DNA from: Sorex araneus
Taxonomy: Eukaryota > Chordata > Mammalia > Eulipotyphla > Soricidae
Direction of reading: 5' to 3'
DNA: 64,000 nt
Assembly (NCBI RefSeq): GCF_027595985.1
Contig: NC_073302.1
Span: forward strand, 220,245,854-220,309,853
The position numbers and the translations under genes are program-made. Of this stretch, positions 33,106-44,924 are shown piece by piece. A model generated the notes under the pieces. That model had not been told where the DNA came from. It ran no database searches and saw only the letters and a program-made list of their open reading frames with translations. The first letter of the stretch is position 1. Every line of letters starts with the position of its first letter.

Positions 33106-34469
33106 GGGAATGCTTTTAAAAACATAGATGTCTTCATACTTTTAGTAACGCTATGATTTTAACTGAAGAATTCTCCCTAATCTCCTTGCTATCGACTCTA
33201 AAATTCTTCCAATTATAGCTTGCAAGTAGTTATGTTATAACATCTGTTGACCAAACGAACGTGTGGGTTAAGGCTGAGAAGACTGTGGACTTGTGTAATA
33301 TATGGAGTGTTAAGCTGAAACTCAGTCACTGAGTTTCTTATGTTCCGGATTAGTAATGAGAGGGAAAAAGCATGCCACTGTGATGCACTGAGCCGATCAA
33401 TTATTCAGTGTCTTCTTCAAAGTTATTAGTTGGAAATTTAAATTAGATGATATGATCCTAAAAGATCTTTTTATATTGATACTATAGCTTAGTTTTGTTC
33501 TCTAACTGGAGAAACAGTTATTTCCACCCCCCCCCCCTTCCCTTGCCACCCCTGTTGATGTTAATTAGTTTGGTTGATCTCTAGGTAGGTTTCTAGTATT
33601 TTTTAAGGACATACTGTTTCTGATCCCCCCCTTTAAAAAAAAAAAACATTTAAAGACTTAATAGGAAGTAATTGAAAAAAATTATGATTGACACAGAGTA
33701 CAGAGAATCCGTGTAAGGAAGATATCCTTAACTGAACCAAGCTTTTGAGGGATATCTACAAGAAGTTGATGAGAACAAGAGTCCCCCAAATGGCATAGAG
33801 TTGAAAAACAGGAAACAGCATGTATTTAAGAGATACATGGTCAGTCTCTTCATATATTTAATGATCTGTCACATTTTTATAAGGCTAGATTTATTCTTCC
33901 TTGCTGCTGAAACTGGAACTTCCAAAGGAGAACTTTAGCAGTGGAAAATTCTGGCTCACTATACGCCAGATTTCTTCACAGCAACTTGAACTCTAAACTC
34001 TAAATGGTATTTTCTATTGCTGGAAATACTTACTTTGATGTTAGGTGTTATTTGGGACCATTTGATTTTATTCCATTTTTATTTTTACCTCATAGTACTA
34101 CTATTCCTCTTGTATTTTCTACCTTGTTGTAGAGAACATAGCAAAAACCTGGGATCTTGATAAGATGGAAAGTTCTGACCTTTATCTTTAGAGATTCTGA
34201 TTATAATGCCCAACAGCTATTTTCTGTTTAGATTATTTTTACTGCCACACATCAACTCCAGACTGTGCATGTGTGCCTCTGAGCCACATCTGCAGAACTT
34301 GTGTTTTCTGATTCTTACAGTAGCTTGATTTGAATTCTCTACAGAAACTGAGGTCTTACCCTGCACATGGACTAGAGATCATAATTTGAAAAACATTGCC
34401 CAAATATTATTTTTGTCTTTTATCTTTTTAAGAGATGTTCTGTTCTAATCCCATCATAATTCTCATTCC

Positions 34470-34645
34470 CTAACTTTTTTTTTGCTTTGTGGATCACACC
34501 CAGTGATGTTTAGGGGTTACTCTTGGTTCTGCACTCAGGAATTACTCCTGGCAGTGCTCAGGGGACCATTTGAGATGCCAGAGATCGAACCCAGCCAGCT
34601 GCGTGTAAGGTGTATACCCTGCCCGCTCTGCTATTGTTCCAACTC
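34470..34645 (-). mobile_element. Type A SINE
   Basis: T-run, GTGGATCACACCCAGTGATG, GAGATCGAACCCAGCC (B box), CCCGCTCTGCTATTGTTCCA. Moderately diverged. Confidence 0.88.
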
Positions 34646-34710
34646 CCTCAATCCCCAGCTTCTGAGCTTTGAAAAAAATTTAATCTTTAAGACAAAATTT
34701 TTTATTTTGA

Positions 34711-34918
34711 GGGGCTGGAGTGATAGCACAGCGGGTAGGGTGTTTGCCTTGCATGCTGCTGACCCGGGTTCGATTCCCAGCATCCCATATGGTCCCCTGA
34801 GCACCACCAGGAGTAATTCCTGAGTGCAGAGCCAGGAGTAACCCCTGTGCATTGCCCGGTGTGACCCAAAAAGCAAAATAATAATAATAATAATAAAAAG
34901 AAATTAAAATTAAAAATC
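34711..34918 (+). mobile_element. Young type A SINE with (TAA)n tail
   Basis: Near-consensus: GGGGCTGGAGTGATAGCACA, B box GGTTCGATTCC at 34768, GTGTGACCCAAAAAGC, then a TAA-repeat tail. An 11-bp duplication TTTTATTTTGA lies at 34700-34710 and 34919-34929. Confidence 0.95.
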
Positions 34919-35291
34919 TTTTATTTTGAAATGGTTGCAGACTCACATGCAGTTGTAAAAAATATAAGTGATCCCTTGTATCCATTACCCAATTTTCTCT
35001 AATAGTAACTTTTTTGTTTTGAAGTAAACAGATTTTATTTGGAGGTTTTTTGGAGGGAAGGAGGAAGAGAAAGTGAGAGAGTGAGTAAGAGAGACAGTGT
35101 AACATGCTCAAGAGAGAACTTGGGCTTCTCCGAGGGCAGAGAGAGCCCCTACACACATCCCAACATTAGACAGCCAAGCATGAAAGTACACATCTCAAGA
35201 GGGGAGATGCAGGCGACACATATGCTCAGGCACCACATGTGCTTGGCCACGCCGGCACAAGCAGCACACAGGGTTGGGTAGCATTTGTGCC

Positions 35292-35295
<4 letters not shown>

Positions 35296-35342
<47 letters not shown>
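35296..35342. repeat. (AT)n microsatellite
   Basis: About 23 AT units, an easily variable tract in intron 4. Confidence 0.98.
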
Positions 35343-35346
<4 letters not shown>

Positions 35347-35480
35347 ATATAAACTGTGTGGTATATTATCACGACCAGACTAATGTCACTGATTCAATGC
35401 ACTAAACTTACTCATATCTTCCCATTGTCATTGTACTCCTGGATGCATACCTTTACAAGTGTCACCATGTATAGATTCTT

Positions 35481-36956
35481 TTTTTTTTCCTTTTAATATC
35501 GACTTTTATAATAGACAAAATATTCTAAGATTTGACATTTTGCTGCTTTTATTTATTTATTTTTTTTTGAAAATTTTTTTATTGAATCACCAAGTGGAGG
35601 GTTACAAAGTTCTCAGGATTATGTCAGTTATACAATACTCAAACACCCTTCCCTTCACCAGTGCCCATCTTCCATCACCACCCCCCCAGTATATCTGCCG
35701 CCCCCTCCCACCTCCCCAGTCCCCACCCTTGTACGTGATAAGTTTCACTTCGTTTATGCTTATCTCGATTACATTCCATGTTTCAACACACAACTCACTA
35801 CCATTGCTGGGGTTTCCCCCCAAAAAGAAAGACAGTCCTATTGCCAAGGAGGCATTTGATAGTTCTCCATTGCTAAGAATATAGAGATATTAAGTCCCGC
35901 TGTTTGTTACATGACTTTTCTTTTTCCCCCTTGCCCCGCACCACCGAGTTCACGCCTGTTTAGTAATCGCCACGCTGTCTGACAAGGGAAAAAAAAACGA
36001 AGAGGATGGTTATTTCCCGTCATCAGCCGGCGTGGGGCTCTGGCTTAGTTGATAGTCTAGTAGAGTGTCTGCAAGCAGTTTCTGGAACCAAAGGTCTTGC
36101 GCTGATATCGGCTCCGGCTCGAGATACCACCAGCGTCCCGCTGGTCCATGTACATAATTTTTCCCCTTATATCCCATTCCCACGCCACCAGGTCTATTTG
36201 CTTAATGGACATCACACTATGTTTGACACCACGCCGCGTTTCTTCCCGAGAAAGAAGGATATTTCTTCTCAGCCGGCTTGGGGATATAACTTAGTTCAGT
36301 CTAGAGAGATGGCTACCACTTTGATTGCCTTCAATATTTCAACAAAATACTTACTATTCTTGTTAGGATCTCCCACAAAAGTCCGACCCATTAAGAAGGA
36401 ACCATTACATATTGCTGATACTAAGATGACATTAGGTTGGTTTTGGGTTTCTGTCTAAAGTCCAGGGAAAATTCTGTCTGAAATTCTATCACTACAATCT
36501 TTTACCCTTTTATGGTGCTCATAAGATGGGAAAACCTAGAGAAATACCGGGCCCCCGGCACGGGTGGAAGTGGGAAAGCTCCCTTGTCCTCCTCCGTCAT
36601 ACTGGGGCTGCGGGCGCGGAGAATTGGGAAAGCCCATGTGGCTGCACTCTCTTTAAGTGTCCGATATGGGCGGAGACCGGTACTTCCCCGCCCTCGATCT
36701 CCCGCCAGCCGCGCCTTGCATTTGGGTGCGTCTCTCCATTTTGTGCTCAGAGAAGTGGGGTGGAGTCTGTGCTGTGCTCAGGAGAAGTTGAAGGAGAGAG
36801 AGAGATTAAAAAAAAGAGAAGCGCCGGGCCCCCGCACGGGGGCCCCGGCGGAAACGTTCAAGTCACATACTGCAGGTTGCTGGCGGGCTGCTGGTGTCCA
36901 AAGCAGCTTCCTCCTCTTCCTCAGTCATTCTGGGGCTGCGGGCGCGGAGAAGTGGG
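35481..36956 (-). mobile_element. Modular non-autonomous L1-tailed retroelement
   Basis: An exact 17-bp duplication, ACCATGTATAGATTCTT, lies at 35464-35480 and 36957-36973, so the whole 1476 bp inserted as a unit. On minus it has four parts. A CpG-rich head at 36956-36535 contains two related blocks, each with GGGCTGCGGGCGCGGAGAA on plus, at 36607 and 36933. Next is a first 3'-UTR-like module (about 36520-36300, with TGTTGAAATATTGAAGGCAA). Then comes a region of unknown origin (36300-35990). Last is a second, complete L1 3' UTR (about 35900-35560). No ORF1 or ORF2 sequence is present. About 70 bp of unrelated sequence separates two T-rich tails at the left. Confidence 0.8.
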
Positions 36957-37217
36957 ACCATGTATAGATTCTTGTGTGTACCTACTAGAGTCAAGGTGCA
37001 GAGCAGTTCATCACTGCAAACATCCCCTTACTGGTGGAGAGACTACAGTGGAAAGAAGGCAGTTGCTGAATTTCCATATTTAGAAATCAGCACATGCCTG
37101 ACAAAGGTAGAATGTTTTTTAGTATCATGAGTGCTCCTTGAAGGAAAGGTTTTCTGGTAAGTAAAATTTCAGTTAGAGAACTAAGACAATTTTGTTTTTG
37201 TTAAGTAATGTTAGCTC

Positions 37218-37219
37218 AC

Positions 37220-37253
<34 letters not shown>
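37218..37253. repeat. (AC)n microsatellite
   Basis: About 17 AC units with one interruption (ACATAC). Confidence 0.96.
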
Positions 37254-38370
37254 GAATTCAGTTGGAATTTGAAAATGAGGTATGGCAGATCAGCAGTACT
37301 GTCTACAAAGCTCACTTTAAAATGTTTTTGGTTAAATCAAGTCTGTCTATTGTCCTCTGTATTGTAGTGTGTGATCAGCGTTGCAGTCTCTTATAATTAT
37401 TGGTTTCATGTCTTTTTACAGAACTGTGAATTTGAAAGCAAAAAGTCTCTTTTTATTGTATCTCCAGTGCATTACACATCATAGATTCAATACATAATTT
37501 TTGAGTGAGTGCATGTGAAATATATCTATGCTAATGTTGAAACAGTAAAATAAAAACAAAAAGTATTATATTTGAACTTGTGACATAGATATGTATATAC
37601 ATGGAATATACATATGGAACTCTGGTTTATATCAACAGGAAGCAGAGAATATTGTGCTCCTCATTTGTATGTTCTTAAAGCCAATTAAACAAGCTTGTTT
37701 ATGTATTTTACTTTAGAAAGCTCTGAAAATGTTTGACCTGGCATGCATTTGAGAAGTAAAAATATGTGCCATTCTAGTATGTCAAGAGCTATAGATCTGT
37801 TCTGCCAAGTGAACATTTGTGTGAGTGTAATTTAGGACAATTACATAGCAGATTATGCCACAGGCACCCGGGAGATGGCAGAGTTTTCTTTCTGTTTTTA
37901 AATATTATCTCTTCTTTTTTATCGGAAAAGTTGGAAATTAGCAATTAGCTTTAAAATGGAACTTCAGTGGGCTATTTTGATAACATGATACTCTTTCAGA
38001 CAAATGTATAAATAATAGAGATTTCTTTTTCGGCTGGTTTAGCAGGCAGTCAAGCATCTTGACAGCTGGTGGACAGTAGGTAGAGCTTGATGTGGAACCG
38101 TCTTCACAGAGCTGCAGTTCAGCGTTTCCCCTCACCTTTCATTGGCAGGAGATGGATTTCATTGCTGACCCAAAGAGACTTAATACACAGGAATCTGTTA
38201 AACCCTTTTCAAAATACTAAAATCACTATTCTTCACTATTCATGATATATTTTATTGTCTCTAGCCTAAGTATATTAACTCTGTTCTCTGGATTCAGAGA
38301 AAATATATACTGATGACTATTTGTTTTTGCGGTACGGTCTGTTACAGTTGAAAGGATCATATTTTTATTT

Positions 38371-39287
38371 TTTAATTTTTTTAATATTTTATTTTTTATA
38401 ATAAATTTATTTATTTTTAATTAATGAATCACCATGAGGGTACAGTTACGGATTTATACACATTTGTGCTTATGCTTCCCTCATACAAAGTTCGGGAACC
38501 CATCCCTTCACCAGTGCCCATTCTCCACCACCAGTAAACCCAGCATCCCTCCCACCCTCCCCAATCCCATCTCCCCCCACCCCGCCCTGTCACTGTGGCA
38601 GGGCATTCCCTTCTGTTCTCTCCCTCTAATTAGCTGTTGTGGTTTGCAATAAAGGTGTTGAGAGGCCTCTGTGCTCAGTCTCTAGCCCTCATTCAGCCCG
38701 CAACTCCCTTCTGCATGGCCTTCGACTACATTATAGTTGGTGATCCCTTCTCTGAGTTGCCCTTTCCCCAGAATGTGAGGCCAGCCTCCAAGCCATGGAG
38801 TCAACCTCCTGGTACTTGTTTCTACAATTCTTGGGTGTTAGTCTCCCACTCTGTTATTCTATATGCCATAGATGAGTGTAATCTTTCTATGTCTGTCTCT
38901 CTCTTTCTGACTCATTTTACTTAGCATGAAACTTTTCATGCCGATCCACTTAAATAAAAAATTCATGACCTCCATTTTTCTAACAGCTGCATAGTATTCC
39001 ATTGTATAGATGTACCAAAGTTTCCTCAACCAGTCATCCGTTCTAGGGCATTTGGGTTTTTTCCAGATTCTGGCTATTGTAAACAGTGCTGCGATGAACA
39101 TACATGTGCAGATGCCATTTCGATTATACTTTTTTGCCTCTTTGGGATATATTCCCAGCAGTGGTATTGCTGGGTCAAATGGGAGCTCAATTTCTAATTT
39201 TTTGAGAATCGTCCATATTGTTTTCCAGAAGGGCTGAACCAGTCGGCATTCCCACCAGCAGTGTAGAAGGGTCCCTTTCTCCCCACA
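38371..39287 (-). mobile_element. 5'-truncated L1 in COG6 intron 4
   Basis: An exact 22-bp direct repeat beginning TGAAAGGATCATATTTTTAT lies at 38349-38370 and 39288-39309. On minus it holds the ORF2 end (open from the truncation point to about 38859, with [20 protein letters not shown] and [15 protein letters not shown]) and the 3' UTR with its C-rich tract near 38575. It is a young copy. Confidence 0.95.
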
Positions 39288-39309
39288 TGAAAGGATCATA
39301 TTTTTATTT

Positions 39310-39489
39310 ATTTTTTTTTGCTTTTTTTTTTTTGGGTCACACCCAGCGATGCTCAGGGGTTACTCCTGGCTTTGCACTCAGGAACTACTCCTGGCGGTGC
39401 TTGGGGGACCATATGGGATGCCGGGGATCGAACCCAGGTCGGCCACGTGCAAGGCAAACGCCCTACCCGCTGTGCTATCGCTCCGGCCC
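39310..39489 (-). mobile_element. Young type A SINE beside the L1
   Basis: Close to consensus on minus: GGGTCACACCCAGCGATGCT, GGGATCGAACCCAGGTCGGC, CGCTGTGCTATCGCTCCGGC. AGGATCATATTTTTA follows at 39490-39504 and precedes it at 39291-39305, so SINE and L1 share the same target word. Confidence 0.95.
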
Positions 39490-39512
39490 AGGATCATATT
39501 TTTAAACGCAAA

Positions 39513-39535
39513 TGTGTGTGTGTGTGTGTGTGTGT
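39513..39535. repeat. (TG)n microsatellite
   Basis: About 11 units of TG. Confidence 0.96.
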
Positions 39536-39538
39536 TTG

Positions 39539-39663
39539 AAAGAGAGAGAGAAAGAGGAAGAGAGGAGAGAGAGAATGAGAGTGACAGTGACAGAGAGAGA
39601 AAGAGAGAGGAGAGAGAGTGAGTGAGTGACAGAGAGAGTGGAGAAAGTGAGAGAGAGAGAGAA
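39539..39663. repeat. (GA)n-rich purine tract
   Basis: About 125 bases of almost pure purine on the plus strand with GTGA interruptions. It is directly next to the TG tract and may be able to form triplex structures. Confidence 0.92.
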
Positions 39664-40039
39664 TTCTAATCGAAAACTCTTAAGAAAACACTTATGGAAG
39701 TCTTTTGGTAGTATTTCTTAGCCTCCCTCAGTTGCAAATGTCAAATTTGTAAAAAGGAATTTTTATGTTTGCCACAGGGTTGTGCAGATTTAATGACTTA
39801 CACAGGTGCTGTGCCACCACCTGTCACACGTCAAGGAGTGTTAACTCATGGGCACTCAGTTCTTTATTTGTCAGAAAAACCCACAAAAAACAAACAAGCA
39901 AAAACCCCAGCAGTGTAGCATGTCTTGTTTCTCCACTGGTTTTGGTGGCTCGGAAATTTGGACCGTAGTTGGTGTATGATGGCTATACTTCCTGCAGCTA
40001 GCTTACTTACTTTCTCATCTTTTCTGTTTGTTTGTTTCT

Positions 40040-40198
40040 CTGTTTGGGGGTCACATCCAGCAGTGGCCAGGGCTTATACTGTTGCTGCACTCAGGGATCA
40101 CCCCTGGAAGATTTGGGGACCATATAAGGTGCTGGGGTTTGGATCTATGTTGGCCCCGTGCAAGGCAAGTGTCCTGCCTCTGTACTGTCTCCTTAGAG
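40040..40198 (-). mobile_element. Diverged type A SINE
   Basis: GGGGGTCACATCCAGCAGTG, GGGACCATATAAGGTGCTGG and GGCCCCGTGCAAGGCAAGTG. Confidence 0.75.
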
Positions 40199-40376
40199 CC
40201 TATAAAGCATCATTCACATAACTTAGTATTAGGCCATTCAACTTTACCTCATTTTTATCTGCAGCAGTTCCCAGGCACTGATCTGGAAGTGGTCTCTGAG
40301 TACTGCGAATGTGGTACAGACTCCTTCCAGAAAAAAAATATATATATGACGAAACTTGAAAAACAAGATCAGTAAA

Positions 40377-40510
40377 GGGGCTGGAATGACAGCTTGGATC
40401 CCGGTATCCCATTATGGTCCCCTAAGCACTAGCAGGGGTGATCCCTGAGCACAGAGCTAGGAGTTAGCCTTGAGCTTTGTTGAGTGCAGCCCCAAAGAAA
40501 ACAAAAAATA
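40377..40510 (+). mobile_element. Type A SINE with deleted head
   Basis: GGGGCTGGAATGACAGC jumps directly to CCCGGTATCCCATTATGGTC, removing about 40 bp including most of the tRNA-like part. The A-rich tail begins near 40495. Confidence 0.7.
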
Positions 40511-41739
40511 CGATTAATTAAAAAAGATAAACTATTGTAAAATATCAGAATTTATTGTAACTACTTTGAAAATTGTTACTTTGAGATATAAAATCCTTAT
40601 TTTAGTAGGGCTAATTGTTAAATCTGATTTTTGGACTAAATAATTTGTAGGGACAGAGCTGATCGTTCTTCTAGATTTATTTTTAGATATAGTTAACCAC
40701 TATTTGGAATAAATTTTAATAATTTAAAGGTTTGATTAAGACAGGTGACTAGATTTGGTTAAAATAAAATGAAAATATAAAGAGATTAATTGCCCTTTGT
40801 GTTGAAATAATTAACTGAGGAAAAGATTTTAGTTGAAATGGTTAACTTGTATAGTCTTAAGAAATTTTTTAAATTACTTTAAAATCTATGTGGTAACAAT
40901 TCCTTAAGCCTTATATGTATAAAGCAAAACTCATATAGACATCATTTAAATATCAGTAAAATGGTGAAGAACACTTCATTAGCCTGTATAAATCCAAAGA
41001 GATGATTAAACGTTGTAATCTGAGTTCCACAGAACTTTACTGCCCCCTGGAGGACTTCTCTTTTCTACCTTTCTGTTTTATTTAGTAGGAGCATTTGACT
41101 ATAAATTTAAAATCACTGCCTATGAGTACAAGCCATAAAAGATGGCAGATACATTCCTGGTCTATAAAAACATCATTAATGCTTACATTGGTCACTCTCG
41201 CTTGACTGCCTTTAGATTGTCAAACATTACTCCACACTCAGTAACACTGTAAAAGACATAATTTGACTTTTTAGGTCAACGCTAGGGTCTAGATGTCAGG
41301 GTCATGGAATTCTGCCCAGAGCCCCATTCCTTAGAGGTACCGTGTGTTGACCCTGGAAAGGTGCATGCCAGACCGAGTGACTTTCTCCTCACCAGCTAGT
41401 TTGGATCGGTTGCATTCATGTCATTTAAAAGATTTATTACTCCATTATGCGGCAAAAGTGAAGCGACTTCGTAGTTGGGATAGGAATGGATGTTTGGTTA
41501 TATTGTATATTCGGGAATAATGTGAAAAGTAGGTGAGCTAACCCTGTCCCCCACCATGAGGCCAGAAACCCATGAAACCCATTTAACTCTCCAGAAACCT
41601 AACTACTGATAGCCATATATTAACCAGACGCCTTACCAATGATACTACAGTTGATTAGCACATTTTTTTTTGGTTGGGGGAGGGTGTTATATGTATTATG
41701 TAGTGTGCCCTTATAATAGTTTACTTTTTTTAATTTTAA

Positions 41740-41912
41740 TTTTAATTTTTTTGCTTTTTGGGTCACACCCAGTGATGCACTCCTGGCTCATGCACTTAGG
41801 AATTACTCCTGGTGGTGCTTCAGGGGACCCTATGGGATGCTGGGAACTGAACCCGGGTTGGCCATGTGCAAGGCAAATACCCTCCCTGCTGTGCTATCGC
41901 TCCAGTCCCAGT
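41740..41912 (-). mobile_element. Type A SINE
   Basis: GGGTCACACCCAGTGATGCA, GGGAACTGAACCCGGGTTGG, CTGTGCTATCGCTCCAGTCC, with a T-rich tail at 41727. Confidence 0.9.
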
Positions 41913-42137
41913 AGTCTAATATTTTTGTACTGGGGATCAGTGAACAATGGGACGACAGTGCTGCAGCACTGCGGGGGGTATGTCATAGCAAATTGGCAGA
42001 AGTGCAAGGTTTCTGAAGGTGTAGTGACTGGAAATGAACTAAAAGTCAAATGCACAATAACTCTCACAGACAGTACTTATCTGTGTTGAGTTTTTTGGGG
42101 GTGAAAAGCAGTAGTGAGTGGTAGAGTTTAAAAGCCC

Positions 42138-42300
42138 CGGTCTAGGGGAAGACCAGGTGCAGCGGGTGGGGCGTTTGCCCTGCCTGCACCTGGCCGGGGT
42201 TTGATCTCCGGCCTCCCAGAGGCTCCCTGAGCACCGCCAGGAGTAACCGTGAACATCGCTGTGTGTGGCCCCCAAACAAAAGCAAAGATAAACAAAACCA
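42138..42300 (+). mobile_element. Type A SINE, variant
   Basis: GCAGCGGGTGGGGCGTTTGC, B box GGTTTGATCTC (42200), GAGCACCGCCAGGAGTAACC, A-rich tail. The GGTCTAG word appears on both sides (42140 and 42310). Confidence 0.8.
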
Positions 42301-42711
42301 AAAAGGCCTGGTCTAGAGAAAAAAAAATCATAAAATCATAAAAGAAACTACATTTATCCTACTTTGTCCACTAGAAAATCTGCGTCAGTGACACCACATT
42401 TAGGCTCAGCTCACACCGTTCAGGAATCACATGTACTTATTACAGAATCCTTCAAAGGGTTTTGGGGGACTGAAAAATAGTTCATTGAAAATAGGCATAT
42501 TTCATTTTCATAAAATCAGATTGTATTGCAAAGTGACCTGTTTAAGTACGTGTAGGTGACTGAGCATTTGTAATACAGAAGCCATTTATGAAGTATCTGC
42601 TTCACAAATGAAGATATTTGCATGATGATTTCTTTTATTGTGCCCAGCTGTCTGAGATAGAACTGTATGAACTAACTTTACACATACAGTTCTGATGATC
42701 TTGGAGTATTG

Positions 42712-42875
42712 TTTTGTTTGGGGCCACACCTGGCAATGCGCAGGGTTTGATCCTGACTTTGTGCTGACGATTACATTAGGGGACTCCGGGGATCCGTGGT
42801 GTGGTACGGATAGAACCTGGGCTAGCTGCATGCAAGACAAGCGCTCCACCTGCTGTACTCATTCTCCAGATTGGT
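42712..42875 (-). mobile_element. Diverged type A SINE
   Basis: GGGGCCACACCTGGCAATGC, GATAGAACCTGGGCTAGCTG, GCATGCAAGACAAGCGCTCC. Confidence 0.75.
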
Positions 42876-43081
42876 CTTGCAATATTTCAGCTAGAAATAA
42901 GCTTTCAGAAGTGTTGATGGTATTTTACAATTTTGTTTTAAAATGTTCGTGTGTCAGATATAAATGTTGAGAATTTTTTACACTTTTGTTTTAAAATGTT
43001 AGTTTGCCAGATATGATTTATTGTAAAACTCTGTAAATACATAGCATGCTTGATTTTTGTTGCCATTTTTTAATTTTATAG

Positions 43082-43193
43082 TCAAAAATTAGAAATCCGA
43101 GCACAGGTTGCGGATGCTTTCCTGTCCAAGTTCCAGCTCACGTCTGAGGAAATGAGTCTTCTCCGAGGAACCAGAGAAGGACCTATTACTGAG
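43082..43193 (+). CDS. COG6: COG6 exon 5 (residues 143-180)
   Basis: 112 bases. The first base completes the split codon from exon 4; the rest encodes [20 protein letters not shown], then [17 protein letters not shown]. The acceptor is TTTTATAG|TC and the donor GAG|GTAGGT. This is one of the most conserved segments of COG6. The preceding intron 4 (10.8 kb) is the longest in the window. Confidence 0.96.
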
Positions 43194-43287
43194 GTAGGTT
43201 GCTTTGTTAAAGTCGTTTAAAGTAGAAGTTACCGACCAATTGCTTTAAAAGATATTATTTTCACATCTAAAAAATAATCTGGACTGT

Positions 43288-43450
43288 AGGGCTGAAGCGA
43301 TAATACAGTGGGGAAGGCACTTGCCTGGCCCACAGTCAGCCCGGGTTCAATTCCCAGCATTCTCTATGTCCCTTGAGCACTGCCAGGAGTGATTCCTGAA
43401 TGCAGCCAGAAGTAAGCCCTGAACACAGCTAGGTGTGGCCAAAACTTGAA
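43288..43450 (+). mobile_element. Type A SINE
   Basis: GGGCTGAAGCGATAATACAG, B box GGTTCAATTCC at 43345, CACTGCCAGGAGTGATTCCT, CTAGGTGTGGCCAAAAC. Confidence 0.85.
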
Positions 43451-43464
43451 GAAAAAATAATAAT

Positions 43465-43612
43465 TTGAACAAGAGAGATAGCTCAGTGGGGCTGTGTGCA
43501 TTCTTCGCCTGGTGGACCGTCAACGACACTCCGAGGGCTGCTGAGAGCAACCCCCCCTCCCACCGGAGCCTAGAGTAGCCTCTGAACACAGCTAGCTGGG
43601 CCCTCAAATGAA
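43465..43612 (+). mobile_element. Decayed SINE
   Basis: AGAGAGATAGCTCAGTGGGG is the tRNA-like A-box region. A C-rich middle and CTCTGAACACAGCTAGCTGG follow. It sits in tandem with the preceding copy. Confidence 0.5.
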
Positions 43613-43892
43613 AATACGTAAATAAGCAATACGTGTTACTGTTTTAGAAGTCAGAGAGTACAAGGCTTATAAAGAAAATCTATATCACTCCCTCCATTCT
43701 CTAAGTCCTTTGCCAACTATTTTCAATTTTTTTAATAGTTTCTATTATGCACTCCATGTTCTATCCCTATAGTTTAAAAGAATTTGCTTTGATCCGTGCT
43801 GTTTTTGTTGACATCCTTTCATGAACTATGAGCAATCTAACTTTTCTTCTCATTTTGCTTCCTCTCCCACATGCACAATTATCTTTCATTCA

Positions 43893-44085
43893 GACCTGAG
43901 GGACTGCAGTGGTAACACGGAGGGTTTGGCGCTTGCCTTGCTTGTCCAACTGGATTTTATCCCTGGCACCCCCTCAGGTTCCCTGAAAACCAACAGGAAT
44001 GATCCCTGAGCGCAGAGCCAGGAGTAAGCCCTGAGCACCTTCAGGTGTAGCCCAAAAACAAAACCAAAACAAAATAAACCCCATA
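43893..44085 (+). mobile_element. Diverged type A SINE
   Basis: GAGGGACTGCAGTGGTAACA, GCGCTTGCCTTGCTTGTCCA, GAGCGCAGAGCCAGGAGTAA, A-rich tail. Confidence 0.78.
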
Positions 44086-44924
44086 ATAGTTAAATAACAT
44101 TCTTTGTTTCATACAATAACATTACAGTTATTACACATTTTCCTTTTTCTTTCCTAGACTTAGAAATTTCTTGTCCTTTCACTAAATTAACTTTTAACCT
44201 ATGCCATGGCTTTTCCTCCACACTGATACAAAACTATAAACTCGAGAATGCTAAACATAAGAAGAAGTGATTTTTTTTTCTCTTGGAGATATTCAGACTT
44301 TTCAAAAAGAAATTGCTCAGTCTTCTGAGTGTTGCTATGAACCTCAACTAACTAGCTGTCATCGTTTGAGCGCAGGGAAAGTTTTTGAAGCAGTTCTGAT
44401 CTCATTAGAGTGTCTTTTGACAGATGTCACTTTACTTTGTAGGCTAGAATGGAATTTGTCCCTTAGATATAGGGAGTTAAGTAGGTTAGAAAATTGGTAG
44501 GACATTACTTATTAATACTGCCCTTATAATTTGAGGAGCTTTATATATATATGAAATATTTGACATCTCCCCTTTTTCCCTCTTGGGAGAAATGCTAAAC
44601 AGTACTAGAGGAACTTATGATTATTTTAAAATAATATCTATTATTTTTATGATTGGCACACTATTTCTTTCTGGAAACTAAGATTATGTTTTCAGGAAGG
44701 AAAAAAGATCTTGGATTTCAGCATCAGTTGTCACCTAATGAGCATCTTTACCTTAGTACTGTTTTCTCATATGAGGGGTCAAGAATGATTATATGAAAGC
44801 ATATGAGCATTGCCATCAGTGGGAAGAAAACCATGTTTAAGTCATAATATATGTAAAATGTACTATGTAAAGCTCCATTAGGCTAGTATTTCTTTCTCAT
44901 TATACCGTGTACTTTGTAATTAGT

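Larger units (their letters stand above)
32277..43081 (+). other. COG6: COG6 intron 4 (content)
   Basis: The longest intron in the window, 10.8 kb. It hosts a modular retroelement, a truncated L1 with adjoining SINE, and about ten SINEs, listed separately. Stretches with nothing recognised: 33110-34470, 34930-35290, 37260-38340, 39670-40035, 40515-41735, 42305-42710 and 42885-43081. Confidence 0.65.

Noticed and set aside
36006-37083. Open frames of 150-185 codons in the modular retroelement
   Set aside because: They cross module borders, lie antisense to the element, share no recognisable domain, and one runs past the target duplication into host sequence.
39539-39663. CRISPR-like or satellite array
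   Set aside because: It is a simple GA-rich purine tract without spacers or a fixed longer unit.
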